Origin: Alphaproteobacteria bacterium
GTDB lineage: Bacteria; Pseudomonadota; Alphaproteobacteria; Bin65
Length of the DNA stretch: 64,000 bases
Assembly (NCBI GenBank): GCA_022819985.1
Contig: JAJEGH010000003.1
Coordinates: 18,076 to 82,075 of the forward strand
Reading direction: 5' to 3'
How positions within the stretch are numbered: the stretch's first letter is position 1; each line of letters starts with the position of its first letter. The position numbers and the translations under genes were made by a program. Under the pieces are notes generated by a model. The model was given only the letters and a program-made list of their open reading frames with translations, ran no database searches and had not been told where the DNA came from. Positions 42,899 through 52,237 of the stretch are shown here, one piece after another.

Positions 42899-43411
42899 CT
42901 ACAGAATGATCGGGATGCCGCGGTTCTCGCCTTCGGAATCGATCAGGTCGATGCGCTTGAAGGCGATCCGGTAGCTGCCGCCCTGCGCTTCCAGCCGGTG
43001 GGTGCAGCGGCCGGCGAACAGGCGGGTGCGGTTCTGCCGGTATTCGGCGACGATCTGGCTGGAGCGGACGACGATCCGGCCGTCTTCCGGCTCCGGCTCG
43101 ACGATGACATTGGCGACCGTGTGGAGCGTGCGCGAGGGCGGCGCCTGGGCGTGGATGCGCGGATGGCCGAGCCGGCGCACCCGGGTCTCGAGCAGTTTCC
43201 GGTCGTCGTAGATCAGGGAAACCGTGTGCTGCGGATCGGCCTGGTCTTCCTCGAGCGGCACCCAGTAGCGGCAATCGTCGGTGTAGAGGGCGAGCCAGGC
43301 CTCGAAGTCGCGCCGGTCGATCAGGTCGGCCTCGTGGATCAGGAAGGCCTCGACCGCCGCCCGGTCGAAGGCCGGGTCCATCGACGCGGCGGGAACGGCG
43401 CTCCCGCTCAT
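42899..43411 (-). CDS. Ring-hydroxylating dioxygenase beta subunit
   Basis: 170 residues of the SnoaL-like cone fold. Conserved stretches are AFLIHEADLIDRRDFEAWLALYTDDCRYWVP at the N-terminus and SRTLHTVANV, then FAGRCTHRLEAQGGSYRIAFKRIDLID at the C-terminus, as in benzoate, anthranilate and toluate dioxygenase small subunits. It is structural, supporting an alpha3beta3 hexamer. Its ATG overlaps the alpha-subunit stop by 4 bases (ATGA). Genes for a dedicated reductase or ferredoxin are not adjacent; the reductase at 7392 is the nearest candidate in the window. Confidence 0.88.
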   Translation of the reverse strand: MSGSAVPAASMDPAFDRAAVEAFLIHEADLIDRRDFEAWLALYTDDCRYWVPLEEDQADPQHTVSLIYDDRKLLETRVRRLGHPRIHAQAPPSRTLHTVANVIVEPEPEDGRIVVRSSQIVAEYRQNRTRLFAGRCTHRLEAQGGSYRIAFKRIDLIDSEGENRGIPIIL

Positions 43412-44763
43412 TCCGCCGCCACGGCCATGCCGCCAGCTTCGGTTGCGCCGGTACCGGTCATATACTCCGCCCAGGCGCGGAACTGGTTGCGCACGGCGAT
43501 CTCGCTCGTCCCGGTGCCGCCGCGGTCCAGGCCGTTGTCCCCGTCGCGCACGTCGCGGCCGAAGCCGCGGCCGGTGTCGACCCATGCGTTGCCGTCGGCG
43601 CCGAGGCCGGTCTGGAGCCGCTCGTAGACCTCCAGGTCGTCGGTCAGCACCGGCGAGCCGGTGCCGTTGACCACGTTGGCGAAGGCGACGGCCCGGCGGA
43701 ACATCTCCTCCGGCGCCCCTTTCAGGCGGAAGACGTAGGTATCGAGCACCGTGCGGCCGGCGGCAATCGGCCGGACGATGCGCAGCTGGCCGAACTGGCT
43801 CATGAAGGAGACGTTGGGAAACACGATGGAATTCCAGCGCGTGACCGAGAGGATTTCCCGCGCCCGCGCCGTGCCGTAGGCCGCCTCCATGCGCCGCTGG
43901 TATTCGACATGGACCGGGTCGTCCGACGCGGCGACCAGCTTCTCGTCGTCGTGATAGTCGGCCATGTAGCCGTGGCCGCCGCCGGCGACCCACAGGCCGA
44001 TGCCTTCCCACAATTCGTTGGGCGCGCCGTTCTGGCGCATCTGGCGCACCGCGACCTCGCCGGCGCCGTCGGTCGGCCGGCCGTCGTCCTGCTCGTTGGC
44101 GGCGGCGATCGAGGAGGCGTGGACGTAGCGCGGATGGATCGTATCCAGATGGTTCTCCAGCACGAACTTCCAGTTGCCGTCATAGGCGTGGCGCGAGACG
44201 CCGCCGGCGACCTCGACCTCGCCCTCCGGCGCCCGGTCCACCAGGTCGTCGAAGGAGGAGATCAGCGGTCCGAGAAAATCGCCGAGCGACGGGCCGTCGG
44301 CCGCCAGGCTGGCGAAGACGAAGCCGCGATAGACCTCCGTGCGCGGCACTTCGGCGAGGCCCAGGCCGGCCTGCTGCGGGTGGCGCTCCTCCGGGTAGCC
44401 GGCGGGCGACGGCACGGCGACCAGCGCCCCGTCCAGGCCGTAGGTCCAGCCGTGATAGGGGCAGACGAACTGCGTGACCGTGCCCTTCGCCGCGCTGCAC
44501 ACGGTCGAACCGCGATGGGCGCAGCGGTTGAACAGTACGCTCACGCCGCCGCCGCGCTGGCGCACCATGAGGACCGGCTGCCGGCCCATCTGCGTCGTCG
44601 CGAAATCGCCGGCGCGCGGGATCTGGCTGTCATGGCCGAGCAGCAGCCAGGCCCGGCCGAAGATCCGTTCCATCTCCAGATCGAAGATCGCCGGATCGGT
44701 ATAGGCGTCCCGGTGCACCCGGCCGGGCTGCACCAGGTCCGCGATCCGCTCGGTCGTCCACAT
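43408..44763 (-). CDS. Ring-hydroxylating dioxygenase alpha subunit (Rieske)
   Basis: 451 residues. The Rieske cluster is CAHRGSTVC...CPYHGWTYG (about residues 81-106). The mononuclear iron site is ENHLDTIHPRYVH (about residues 205-217), with D-x2-H-x4-H spacing. The length and presence of a beta subunit class it with benzoate/anthranilate-type two-subunit oxygenases, distinct from the alpha-only phthalate type at 8474. Substrate is probably an aromatic carboxylate, not identifiable from sequence. It is the first gene of the alpha-beta-hydrolase minus-strand operon; the amidase gene ends convergently with nothing between except 97 bases. Confidence 0.88.
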   Translation of the reverse strand: MWTTERIADLVQPGRVHRDAYTDPAIFDLEMERIFGRAWLLLGHDSQIPRAGDFATTQMGRQPVLMVRQRGGGVSVLFNRCAHRGSTVCSAAKGTVTQFVCPYHGWTYGLDGALVAVPSPAGYPEERHPQQAGLGLAEVPRTEVYRGFVFASLAADGPSLGDFLGPLISSFDDLVDRAPEGEVEVAGGVSRHAYDGNWKFVLENHLDTIHPRYVHASSIAAANEQDDGRPTDGAGEVAVRQMRQNGAPNELWEGIGLWVAGGGHGYMADYHDDEKLVAASDDPVHVEYQRRMEAAYGTARAREILSVTRWNSIVFPNVSFMSQFGQLRIVRPIAAGRTVLDTYVFRLKGAPEEMFRRAVAFANVVNGTGSPVLTDDLEVYERLQTGLGADGNAWVDTGRGFGRDVRDGDNGLDRGGTGTSEIAVRNQFRAWAEYMTGTGATEAGGMAVAAE

Positions 44764-44860
44764 GGCGGGCCCTCTCATTCTGCCGGATGCAGGGTACACC
44801 GGCGCGCCGGAGCGGAAAAGGCGCGGCGGAGCCCTGCCGCCGGCCGCGGCGCGGATGCGC

Positions 44861-46186
44861 TCAGGCGATCCGCTCGTCCAGCGCGCCGCGATAGGGGAGG
44901 CGGTCTTCGAGCCAGGCCGCCGCGCGCATGAGCTGCCAGTCCCGGCCGGACCGGGCGATCGCCTGGAGGCCGAGCGGCAGGCCGGCCGGGCCGGTGAGCA
45001 ACGGCAGGGACATGCAGGGCATGTGCAGGAAGGTCCAGACCCGGTTCAGGATCGGGTCGCCGGTGCTTTCGAGCCCTTCCGGCGCCTCGCCGGGCGCGGC
45101 GGGGCCGAGCAGCACGTCGATTTCCGCCTTGCTCAGCATCTCGTCGAGTTGGGAGCGGCACCGGCTGCCGAGGATGCGCGCCTTGCCGTAATCCTCGTCC
45201 GATATGCTTTCCCCGAGTTCGAAAATCGTGTGCAACTTCTGCGAGATCAGGTCCGGATGGTTGATCCGTTCCCAGGTCAGCGAGCGGGTCGTCTCGTAGG
45301 CCATGACCGTCCAGTGGGCGTCGGCGAGGCCGCTGAACGTCTCCGGCAGGGAGATATCGCTCACGGTCGCGCCGGCGCTGCGGATCGCGTCGACGCAGGT
45401 TTCGAGCGCTTCCAGCGTGCCGCTTTCCATCGCGGACCATTCGGCGGTCCGGCACAGGGCGAAACGCGGCGCCGGATCGGGGTCGTCGTATTTGGGAAAG
45501 GGCTTCCGGCCGCTCGAGAGCGACGAAAACAGGGCGACGTCGCCGACATTGCGGGCGAAATAGCCCAGGGTGTCCAGCGAGTTGGCCGACGGCTTCAGCC
45601 CGGCCCGCGGCGAATAGCCGAAGGTCGGCTTGTAGGCGACGACGCCGCAATAGGAAGCCGGCCGGATGACCGATCCGGCGGTCTGCGTGCCGATCGCCAC
45701 AGACGCCGCGCCGGCCGCAACCGCCGCGGCGGAGCCGCTGGAGGAGCCGCCGGGCGAGCGGTCCAGATCGTGCGGGTTGCGCGTCGCCGTCGGGTTGTAG
45801 GCGGCGAACTCGGTCGTCGCCGTTTTGCCGAGGATGACGGCGCCCGACGCGCGGGACAGCGCCACGCAGGCCGCGTCGACCTGCGGCCGGTTGCCCGTGT
45901 AGATCGGGCTGCCGTATTCGGTCGGCAGATCGGCCGTCGCGAAGATGTCCTTGACGCCGACCGGCACGCCGGCCAGCGGCTTGTGCCGGCCGTCGCGGTC
46001 GATGGCCCGCGCCTGTTCGATCGCCAGGTCCGGGTCGAGCGCGGCCCACGCCCTAAGCCGGTCTTCCAGCGCGCTGCACCGGTCGAGAAAGGCGCGCGTC
46101 ACCGCCTCGGCGGACCAGCGGCCGTCGTTCACGCCGGCGGCGATCTCCCGCGCCGTCAGGTCGATAAAGTCGGTTTCCCGGTTCAT
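44861..46186 (-). CDS. Amidase signature family enzyme, first copy
   Basis: 441 residues. The Ser-cisSer-Lys triad is visible: VGVKDIF (Lys near 79), SPGGSSSGSAAAVAAG (about residues 149-164) and the nucleophile Ser in GTQTAGSVIRPASYCG. It starts at ATG 46186. The family hydrolyses carboxamides (indole acetamide, nicotinamide, malonamide, carbaryl-type). It lies in a minus-strand row amidase, enoyl-CoA hydratase, amidase. The other amidase at 47082 is only distantly similar, so they are not a recent duplication. Confidence 0.87.
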   Translation of the reverse strand: MNRETDFIDLTAREIAAGVNDGRWSAEAVTRAFLDRCSALEDRLRAWAALDPDLAIEQARAIDRDGRHKPLAGVPVGVKDIFATADLPTEYGSPIYTGNRPQVDAACVALSRASGAVILGKTATTEFAAYNPTATRNPHDLDRSPGGSSSGSAAAVAAGAASVAIGTQTAGSVIRPASYCGVVAYKPTFGYSPRAGLKPSANSLDTLGYFARNVGDVALFSSLSSGRKPFPKYDDPDPAPRFALCRTAEWSAMESGTLEALETCVDAIRSAGATVSDISLPETFSGLADAHWTVMAYETTRSLTWERINHPDLISQKLHTIFELGESISDEDYGKARILGSRCRSQLDEMLSKAEIDVLLGPAAPGEAPEGLESTGDPILNRVWTFLHMPCMSLPLLTGPAGLPLGLQAIARSGRDWQLMRAAAWLEDRLPYRGALDERIA

Positions 46187-46239
46187 GCCGACACCCTGCC
46201 CGTATTTGCCGGCGCCCGTCCGCGGTATCCGGCGTAACG

Positions 46240-47085
46240 CTACCGGCCCTCGAAAACGGGCTGACGTTTCTCCGCGAAAGCCGCCCGGCCTTCGACGAAA
46301 TCGCGGCTGTCGGAACAGGCCGCGATCGCGTCCTCGCAGGCCTGGCGGCCGCCGTCCGCGGAATCTCCCGAATGATAGCGGATTGTCGCCTTGGTTGCGC
46401 GCACGGACAAGGGCGCATTGCCGGCGATCGTGTCCGCAATGTGCGCCACTTCGGCCCTGAGCGCCGCTTTCGGATACACCCGGTTTACCAGGCCGATCCG
46501 TTCCGCCTCCGCACTGTCGTAGCGCCGGCCGGTATAGAGGATTTCCCGCGCGGCGGCCGGGCCGACCAGATCCGCGATCCATTTCGCAAAGGTCAGCGAG
46601 TAGGCGAGCCCCAGGCGGGCCGCCGGGATCGAGAATTGCGCGTCGTCGGACGCGTAGCGCAGGTCGCAGGCCGCCGCGAGGGCGACCCCGCCGCCGAAGC
46701 AATAGCCGTGGATCATCGCGATCGTCGGCTTCGGGCAATCCGCCACGGCCTCGAACATGTCGGCGCCCTGCGCCGCAAAGCGCCGTCCGGTCCCGGCCGC
46801 GTCCCGCTCTTTTTCGAATTCCGCAATATCGGCGCCGGAGACGAAGGCGCGGTCGCCGCCGCCGGTCAGCACCAGGACGCGCGCCTCTTCGTCCGCGCCG
46901 AAGTCGCGGACGGCGGCGTGCGCCGCCTCGACCATGCCGAGGGACAGCGCATTGTGTTTGGCCGGCCGGTCGAAGGCCAGCCATCGGACCGGGCCTTCGG
47001 CGTGCAGGCGGATCGCGCCGGCGGACCCCCCGTTCGAGGCGGCGTTCGAGGCGGCGTTCGGGGCGGCGGTCGGGGTTGACGTCAT
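46240..47085 (-). CDS. Enoyl-CoA hydratase/isomerase family protein
   Basis: 281 residues. It has a disordered Ala/Asn-rich leader of about 24 residues including the repeat NAAS, then the crotonase fold. The CoA/oxyanion segments are FVSGADIAEFE and HGYCFGGGVALAAACDLRYA. In the second catalytic region (FSIPAARLGLAYS) the Glu of classical hydratases is not at the usual place, so isomerase, dehydratase or thioester hydrolase activity is as likely as hydration. Its start overlaps the upstream amidase stop by 4 bases (ATGA). Confidence 0.83.
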   Translation of the reverse strand: MTSTPTAAPNAASNAASNGGSAGAIRLHAEGPVRWLAFDRPAKHNALSLGMVEAAHAAVRDFGADEEARVLVLTGGGDRAFVSGADIAEFEKERDAAGTGRRFAAQGADMFEAVADCPKPTIAMIHGYCFGGGVALAAACDLRYASDDAQFSIPAARLGLAYSLTFAKWIADLVGPAAAREILYTGRRYDSAEAERIGLVNRVYPKAALRAEVAHIADTIAGNAPLSVRATKATIRYHSGDSADGGRQACEDAIAACSDSRDFVEGRAAFAEKRQPVFEGR

Positions 47086-48536
47086 CGGAGTCTCGCTTCG
47101 TCTGTTGCGGCGGCGTCGCCCGCGACGGGCGCGGGCGCCCGTTCGTGCCAGCCGGTCGCCTGCTGGTAGGCGTGGCCCAGGCGCAGCAGGGTCGCCTCCG
47201 CGAAGGGCTTGCCGATCAGCTGGAAGCCCGCCGGCATCCCGCCGGGCTGGAAGCCGCAGGGGACCGAGAGCGCCGGCAGGCCGAGGAAGCTGAACGGCCG
47301 GGTGCAGCGGCCGAACCGGGCCATGACCCGCGCGGCCCCGCCGGCGCCGGCGACGGCGCTTTCGGCCAGCGTCGGGGTCGGATCGTCCAGAACCGGCGTG
47401 AAGAGCGCGTCGGCCTGCGACAGGGGGCCGGCGAGCCAGCGTTCGAGGGCCGGTCCGCGCTCGCGCAGGGCGCGCAGATAGTCGACCGCAGGGATCGACA
47501 GGCCGGTTTCCATGCCTTCGCGGATGCCGCGGTCGTAGCCGCCCGGCCGGGTGCGCATCCAGTGTTCGTGGACCGCCGCCGCCTCCGCCTTGAGGACGAT
47601 CACGGCCAGCCGGAACGGCGCGGACGGGTCCGGCACATCGACCGGCGCGACCGTGACGCCGAGGCCGGCGAAAACGTCCAGCGCCGCGTCCAGCAAGGCG
47701 CGGATGCCGCTGTCGACCTCGTCGAAGAAGTAGCGTGTCGGCACGCCGATCCTCAGTCCGCCGACCGGCTCTTCGAGGGCCGCGCGGTAATCGGGGACCG
47801 GAACGGCCTCGGCCGTCGGATCGGCCGGGTCGGGGCCGGCGACCGCCCGGAGCAGGAGGGCGGCGTCTTCGGCCGTCCGGGCGAGCGGTCCGGCGGCGTC
47901 CATCGACCAGCTGCGCGGAAAGACGCCGTGGCGGCTCACCCGGCCCTGGGTCGGGCGCAGGCCGACCGTGCCGCAGAAATGCGCCGGCATGCGGACCGAG
48001 CCGCCGGTGTCCGTGCCGAGGGAGGCGAAGACCTGCCGGGCTGCGACCGCGGCGGCCGAGGCGCCGGAGGAGCCGCCGGGAATACGCGCCGGATCCCACG
48101 GATTGCGGCAATCGCCATAGTGCCGGTTATGGCCGGTTGCGCCGGCGGCGAATTCCGAGGCGCCGAGCGTGCCGGTCTCGACGGCCCCGGCGGCATCCAG
48201 CCGGGCGAGAACGGTTGCCGTGTCCTGCGCCGCCCGGTCGTTGAGCAGGATGCCGCCGGCGGTCGTCACCCGGCCGGCCCGGTCGAACAGGTCCTTGTGC
48301 GCCACCGGGATGCCGTCGAGCGGGCCGCGGGCTTCGCCGTGCGCCCGGCGCTCGTCCGACGCCGCTGCGGCGGCGAGCGCTCCTTCGGCGTCGACGGTCA
48401 GGAAGGTGTTGAGCAGCGGCTGCTGCCGCTCGATCCGGTCGAGGCAGGCCGTGATCAGTTCGCGGGCCGAAATGCCGCCGGCCCCGAGCAATGCGGCGGC
48501 GGCCGACAGCGTCAGATCGGCCGGGTTTCCGCTCAC
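47082..48536 (-). CDS. Amidase signature family enzyme, second copy
   Basis: 484 residues from GTG 48536. The triad region reads IPVAHKDLF (Lys near residue 75), IPGGSSGASAAAVAA, and GTDTGGSVRMPAHFCG with the nucleophile Ser. The strings GPLDGIPVAHKDLFD and HYGDCRNPWDP resemble the GatA/allophanate or amide-hydrolase branch. It is coupled to the enoyl-CoA hydratase gene by an ATGA overlap. A small ORF ends 7 bases before its start. Confidence 0.87.
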   Translation of the reverse strand: MSGNPADLTLSAAAALLGAGGISARELITACLDRIERQQPLLNTFLTVDAEGALAAAAASDERRAHGEARGPLDGIPVAHKDLFDRAGRVTTAGGILLNDRAAQDTATVLARLDAAGAVETGTLGASEFAAGATGHNRHYGDCRNPWDPARIPGGSSGASAAAVAARQVFASLGTDTGGSVRMPAHFCGTVGLRPTQGRVSRHGVFPRSWSMDAAGPLARTAEDAALLLRAVAGPDPADPTAEAVPVPDYRAALEEPVGGLRIGVPTRYFFDEVDSGIRALLDAALDVFAGLGVTVAPVDVPDPSAPFRLAVIVLKAEAAAVHEHWMRTRPGGYDRGIREGMETGLSIPAVDYLRALRERGPALERWLAGPLSQADALFTPVLDDPTPTLAESAVAGAGGAARVMARFGRCTRPFSFLGLPALSVPCGFQPGGMPAGFQLIGKPFAEATLLRLGHAYQQATGWHERAPAPVAGDAAATDEARLR

Positions 48537-48543
48537 GGTGGGG

Positions 48544-48750
48544 TCACGGCCGGGCGGCGCGGACCAGCCGGCGCCGCAGATCGACGCCCGGCTCGACGGC
48601 CGGATCGGCGGGGCCGATGTCCGCCAGGACCGCGGCGAAGCGCGCCAGTTCCTCTTCGATCTCCCGCCGGTCCGCCGCGCCGTCGCGGGGCGGGCCGTCC
48701 TCCGGCCCGGCGCGGGCCGCCGCCGGCTCCTGCGGAACATTGCCTGTCAT
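48544..48750 (-). CDS. Small ORF upstream of the second amidase
   Basis: 68 residues from ATG 48750, or 89 from 48813. The N-terminal half is Ala/Pro/Gly-rich and probably disordered; the C-terminal half could form a helix (EIEEELARFAAVLADIG) and ends in an Arg-rich segment. Small helper proteins of the GatC/AtzG kind often sit directly before amidases, and the position, strand and 7-base spacing fit. The sequence itself shows no clear match to either, so the call stays hypothetical. Confidence 0.4.
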   Translation of the reverse strand: MTGNVPQEPAAARAGPEDGPPRDGAADRREIEEELARFAAVLADIGPADPAVEPGVDLRRRLVRAARP

Positions 48751-48884
48751 GCACGGCCTCGAAACGGGGGAAGCGAACGGCGCCATATTGACCTTGCCCC
48801 CGCCTTCTCGCAAGGTCCCCCGCGCCGTGCGGCGGACTCCAGGCGGGGCGGCGCAAGGGTAGGGACTCTGGCAGGAGGTGCGGG

Positions 48885-49829
48885 TTGAAAGCCATCCGTT
48901 TCGACCGCTTCGGCGGCCCGGAGGAACTGAAGCTGGTCGAGATGCCCGATCCCGAACCGGGGCCGGGCGACGTGCTGATCGAGGTGCACGCCGTGAGCGT
49001 GGTGCCGGGCGACTGGAAGCTGCGCAAAGGCCTGCTGACCGGGATGTTCCCGGTGCGCCCGCCCAAGGTGCCGGGCCGGGACGGCGCCGGAATCGTGCGC
49101 GCGGTGGGGGCCGATGTCTCGGGTTTCGCGCCCGGCGACCGGGTCTGCTTCACCTGCCAGCATGTCGACCAGGGCTCCTACGCCCGGCTCGCCGCCCGCC
49201 CGGCGGACGATGTGGTGCCGATGCCCGAAGGCTTCGGCTTCATCGAGGCCGCCGCCGTCATGCATGCCGGCGTCTGCGCCTGGATCGCCGTGGTCGAGAC
49301 CGCCGGGGTCAGGGCCGGCGACCGGGTGCTGGTCCATGCCGCGGCCGGCGCCATCGGCGGCATGGCCGTGCAGCTGTGCAAGCATCTGGGCGCCGAGGTG
49401 ACGGGCACCTGCAGCGCGCGCAACCGCGACCATGTCGCTGCGCTGGGCTGCGACCGGATCGTGCCCTACGACGAGGTGGCGTTCGAGTCCGAAGTCTCGG
49501 GTCTGGACGTCGTTATCGACCTCGTCGGCGGCGGGGTCCATAATCGCTCCTACGGCGTGTTGCGGCCCGGCGGCATGCTGGTGTGGCTGATCGCCGAGCC
49601 GTTCGAGGATCGCTCCGCCGGGCTGGATATCGAGGTGCGTCAGGCCATGATCCTGGACAATCGCGAAATCCTCTCCGCAGTCGTCGGTCTGGCGGAAGCC
49701 GGCCATCTCCGGCCGCTGGTCAGCCGGGTCCTGCCGCTGGACCGGGCGGCCGAGGCGCACCGCATCCTCGAAGCCGGCGAAAACACGCGCGGCCGGCTGG
49801 TGCTGGACACGCAGCGCCTCGCGTCCTGA
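48885..49829 (+). CDS. MDR-family NADPH:quinone reductase-like oxidoreductase
   Basis: 314 residues starting at TTG 48885; the choice is forced by an excellent ribosome site GCAGGAGG and the expected N-terminus MKAIRFDRFGGPEELKL. GroES-like domain first (VPGRDGAGIVRAVG), then the Rossmann fold (VHAAAGAIGGMAVQLCKHLGAEVTGTCS). Structural-zinc cysteines are absent, which places it with quinone oxidoreductase-like zinc-independent members. It leads the operon with ferredoxin and P450 (16 bases to the ferredoxin). It might supply reducing equivalents, but it has no flavin domain, so another ferredoxin reductase is needed. Confidence 0.85.
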   Translation: MKAIRFDRFGGPEELKLVEMPDPEPGPGDVLIEVHAVSVVPGDWKLRKGLLTGMFPVRPPKVPGRDGAGIVRAVGADVSGFAPGDRVCFTCQHVDQGSYARLAARPADDVVPMPEGFGFIEAAAVMHAGVCAWIAVVETAGVRAGDRVLVHAAAGAIGGMAVQLCKHLGAEVTGTCSARNRDHVAALGCDRIVPYDEVAFESEVSGLDVVIDLVGGGVHNRSYGVLRPGGMLVWLIAEPFEDRSAGLDIEVRQAMILDNREILSAVVGLAEAGHLRPLVSRVLPLDRAAEAHRILEAGENTRGRLVLDTQRLAS

Positions 49830-49845
49830 CCGGAGGAGGCGGGCC

Positions 49846-50049
49846 ATGAAGGTGCGGGTCGATCCGGAACGCTGCGAGGGGCACAGCCGCTGCCATGCGC
49901 TGGCGCCAGAACTGTTCGCGCTGGACGATTTCGGCAACGCCGCGGCAATCGGCGACGGCGCGGTGCCGCCCGGCCTGGAGGAAAAAGCGCGCCTCGCCGC
50001 GGCCAACTGCCCGGAATACGCCGTCGAGATCGTGGAGGACGCGGAATGA
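49846..50049 (+). CDS. Small ferredoxin ([3Fe-4S] type) of a P450 system
   Basis: 67 residues. The cysteines are C-x2-HSRC (CEGHSRCH, residues 10-17) and NCPEYA near residue 54, the pattern of SoyB/FdxH-like [3Fe-4S] ferredoxins that donate electrons to bacterial P450s. GGAGG lies a few bases before the ATG. Its end overlaps the P450 start by 4 bases (ATGA), so the pair is translated together. Confidence 0.9.
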   Translation: MKVRVDPERCEGHSRCHALAPELFALDDFGNAAAIGDGAVPPGLEEKARLAAANCPEYAVEIVEDAE

Positions 50050-51371
50050 GCGACAGCAAGCCCGGCTCAGGGGCCGGGCCGGGAGCCGGCTCGCAGGCCG
50101 CCCCGCCCGCCGAAGCGGGTGCCGGCGCGCAAACCTGCCCGGTATCCGGTCAAGGCGGCCATCCGGCCGTCGAACGGCCGCCGGTCACGGACTGGCGCAC
50201 CGACTGGGACCATCTCGATCCGCGCTGGCGCGACAACCCCTTCCCGATCTGGGACGAGTTGCGCAAGGGCCCGATCGCGCGCACCGAACGCTTCGAGGGC
50301 GCCTGGCTGCCGACCCGCTACGAGGACGTGAAGGCGATCGCCTACGATACCGAGCATTTCACGTCGCGCCGGATCGTCCTGCGCCACAGGAAATACGAGG
50401 ACCCGCCGCTGCCGGCGCCGCCGATCACCTCCGACCCGCCGGAGCACAAGGCCCACAAGCAGGTGCTGCTGCCCTTCTTCACGCCGCAGGAGGTCGGCAA
50501 GCTGGAGCCGATGGCGCGTCGGATCTGCCGCGGGCTGATCGACGACTTCATCGCCGACGGAAGCTGCGACGCCGCCCAGCAGTATGCCCGCCACATTCCG
50601 GTGCGCATCATCGCCTACATGCTCGGCGTGCCGGTGAAGGACAGCGACCTGTTCATCCGGTGGATTCACGAAATCCTGGAAGTCGGCATCGTCGACGACG
50701 AGATCGGCAAGAACGCCACCAAGGCGATGCGCGACTATTTCCGCCACCATATCGCCCTGCGCAAGGAGGGCCGGAGCGAGGCGGAACCCGACGGGCCGGA
50801 GCCCGACCTGATCCGGGTGATGATGGACGGTTCGCTCAACGGCGTGCCGTTCGAGGAAAACCATGTTCTCGGCACGCTCAACCTGCTGATGATCGCCGGC
50901 ATCGACACGACCTGGAGCTCCATCGGCGCCGCGATCCTGCATTTCGGCCGGCACCCGGACGACCGGCGGCGGCTGATCGAAGAGCCGGATCTCATGCCGA
51001 CGGCGATCGAGGAGCTGTTGCGCGCCTATTCGCCGGTTACCATGGCGCGTGAGATCAAGAAGGACGTGACCATGGGCGGCTGCCCGATGAAGCAGGGGGA
51101 GATGGTGCTGCTGTCCTTCCCGGCCGCCAACCGCGATCCGGCCATGTTCCCGGACGCCGACAGGGTGGTGCTCGACCGGCAGGAGAACCGCCACGGCGCC
51201 TTCGGCCTCGGCATCCACCGCTGCGTCGGCTCCAACCTGGCGCGCATGGAATTGCGGGTCGCCATCGAGGAATGGCTGAAGCGGATCCCGGATTACCGGG
51301 TCGACGGCGAGGTCCGCTGGTCCGACGGCACCGTGCGCGGCCCGCGGACGCTGCCGGTTGTGTTCGGGTAG
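50046..51371 (+). CDS. Cytochrome P450
   Basis: 441 residues. The leader of about 45 residues is low-complexity Gly/Ala/Pro. The oxygen-binding I-helix is AGIDTTWSS (about residues 288-296), the K-helix ExxR is EELLR, and the haem loop FGLGIHRCVGSNLAR supplies the Cys thiolate near residue 386. It is a soluble class I bacterial P450 with its own ferredoxin gene in front. Within the catabolic island it probably starts degradation or demethylation of a small organic substrate. The substrate is not deducible. Confidence 0.92.
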   Translation: MSDSKPGSGAGPGAGSQAAPPAEAGAGAQTCPVSGQGGHPAVERPPVTDWRTDWDHLDPRWRDNPFPIWDELRKGPIARTERFEGAWLPTRYEDVKAIAYDTEHFTSRRIVLRHRKYEDPPLPAPPITSDPPEHKAHKQVLLPFFTPQEVGKLEPMARRICRGLIDDFIADGSCDAAQQYARHIPVRIIAYMLGVPVKDSDLFIRWIHEILEVGIVDDEIGKNATKAMRDYFRHHIALRKEGRSEAEPDGPEPDLIRVMMDGSLNGVPFEENHVLGTLNLLMIAGIDTTWSSIGAAILHFGRHPDDRRRLIEEPDLMPTAIEELLRAYSPVTMAREIKKDVTMGGCPMKQGEMVLLSFPAANRDPAMFPDADRVVLDRQENRHGAFGLGIHRCVGSNLARMELRVAIEEWLKRIPDYRVDGEVRWSDGTVRGPRTLPVVFG

Positions 51372-51397
51372 GGCGGCGGAGAACCGGGACCGCCGCC

Positions 51398-52198
51398 ATG
51401 CGCATCGGGCCCATACGCATCGGGATCGTCGGCTACGGCTATATCGGCCGGTTCATCGCCGAGCGGATCGCGGCGAGCGAAGGCCGCTTCGAAACGGCGT
51501 TCGTCTACAACCGCAGCGCGGCGGCGCTGGAGGGGGTCGATCCGGCCCTGCGGCTGGACGACCTGGCGGACGCGGAAAGCCGCCGGCCCGGCCTGATCGT
51601 CGAATGCGCCCATTCGTCTATCTCGGCGCGCTACGGCGAAACCTTCCTGCAATGCGCCGACTACATGCCGCTGTCGGTGACGGCGCTGGCCGACGATGCG
51701 CTGCGCGAACGGCTGGAGGCCGCCGCGGCGGCGCACGGCACGCGGCTGCTCGTGCCGGCGGGCGCGCTGACCGGCGGCGACGACCTGCTGATGCGGCGCG
51801 GCCGGTGGCAGCGGGTGCGCATCACCTTCCGCAAGCATCCGGATAATCTCGATTTCTCCGAGAGCGGCTTCGATCCGGCCACCATCGACGGCGAGACCGT
51901 GATCTACGAGGGCCCGGTGCGCGGCGTCGCGGCGCTCTATCCGCGCAACGTCAACACCATGGTGACCTGCGCCCTGGTCTCGACCGGCCTGGACGCCTGC
52001 GAAGCAAGACTGATCGCCGATCCGGCGCTGGACGTCGCGGTCGCCGAGGTCGAGGCGTGGGATGCGGCCGGCGGCCTGCTGCGCACCGAAAAGCGCCAGC
52101 CCGCCGTCGGCGTCTCCGGCACCGAAATGCTCGGCTCGACCTGGTACTCCATCCTCCGCGCCGCCAGCGCCCCGCGGGGGCCGATCGAGCTGGTGTAG
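51398..52198 (+). CDS. Aspartate dehydrogenase-like (NadX/DUF108) oxidoreductase
   Basis: 266 residues. The Rossmann motif is IGIVGYGYIGRFIAERI at the N-terminus. The middle LIVECAHSSISARYGE replaces the VEAA...AVREY string of NadX, and LLVPAGALTGGDDL matches the PSGAIGGLD element. The C-terminal domain has YEGPVRGVAALYPRNVN and NTMVTCAL, as in the aspartate dehydrogenase domain. The family oxidises L-aspartate or related amino acids with NAD(P). It follows the P450 gene after 26 bases and may be cotranscribed. Confidence 0.75.
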   Translation: MRIGPIRIGIVGYGYIGRFIAERIAASEGRFETAFVYNRSAAALEGVDPALRLDDLADAESRRPGLIVECAHSSISARYGETFLQCADYMPLSVTALADDALRERLEAAAAAHGTRLLVPAGALTGGDDLLMRRGRWQRVRITFRKHPDNLDFSESGFDPATIDGETVIYEGPVRGVAALYPRNVNTMVTCALVSTGLDACEARLIADPALDVAVAEVEAWDAAGGLLRTEKRQPAVGVSGTEMLGSTWYSILRAASAPRGPIELV

Positions 52199-52237
52199 GG
52201 GAAGGGGCGGGCGGTTGCGCCGCCCGTATGTTCCTCC

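Noticed and set aside
44764..44860. Rho-independent terminator between the amidase and Rieske alpha genes
   Set aside because: The GC-rich stretch shows no convincing stem with a T-run.
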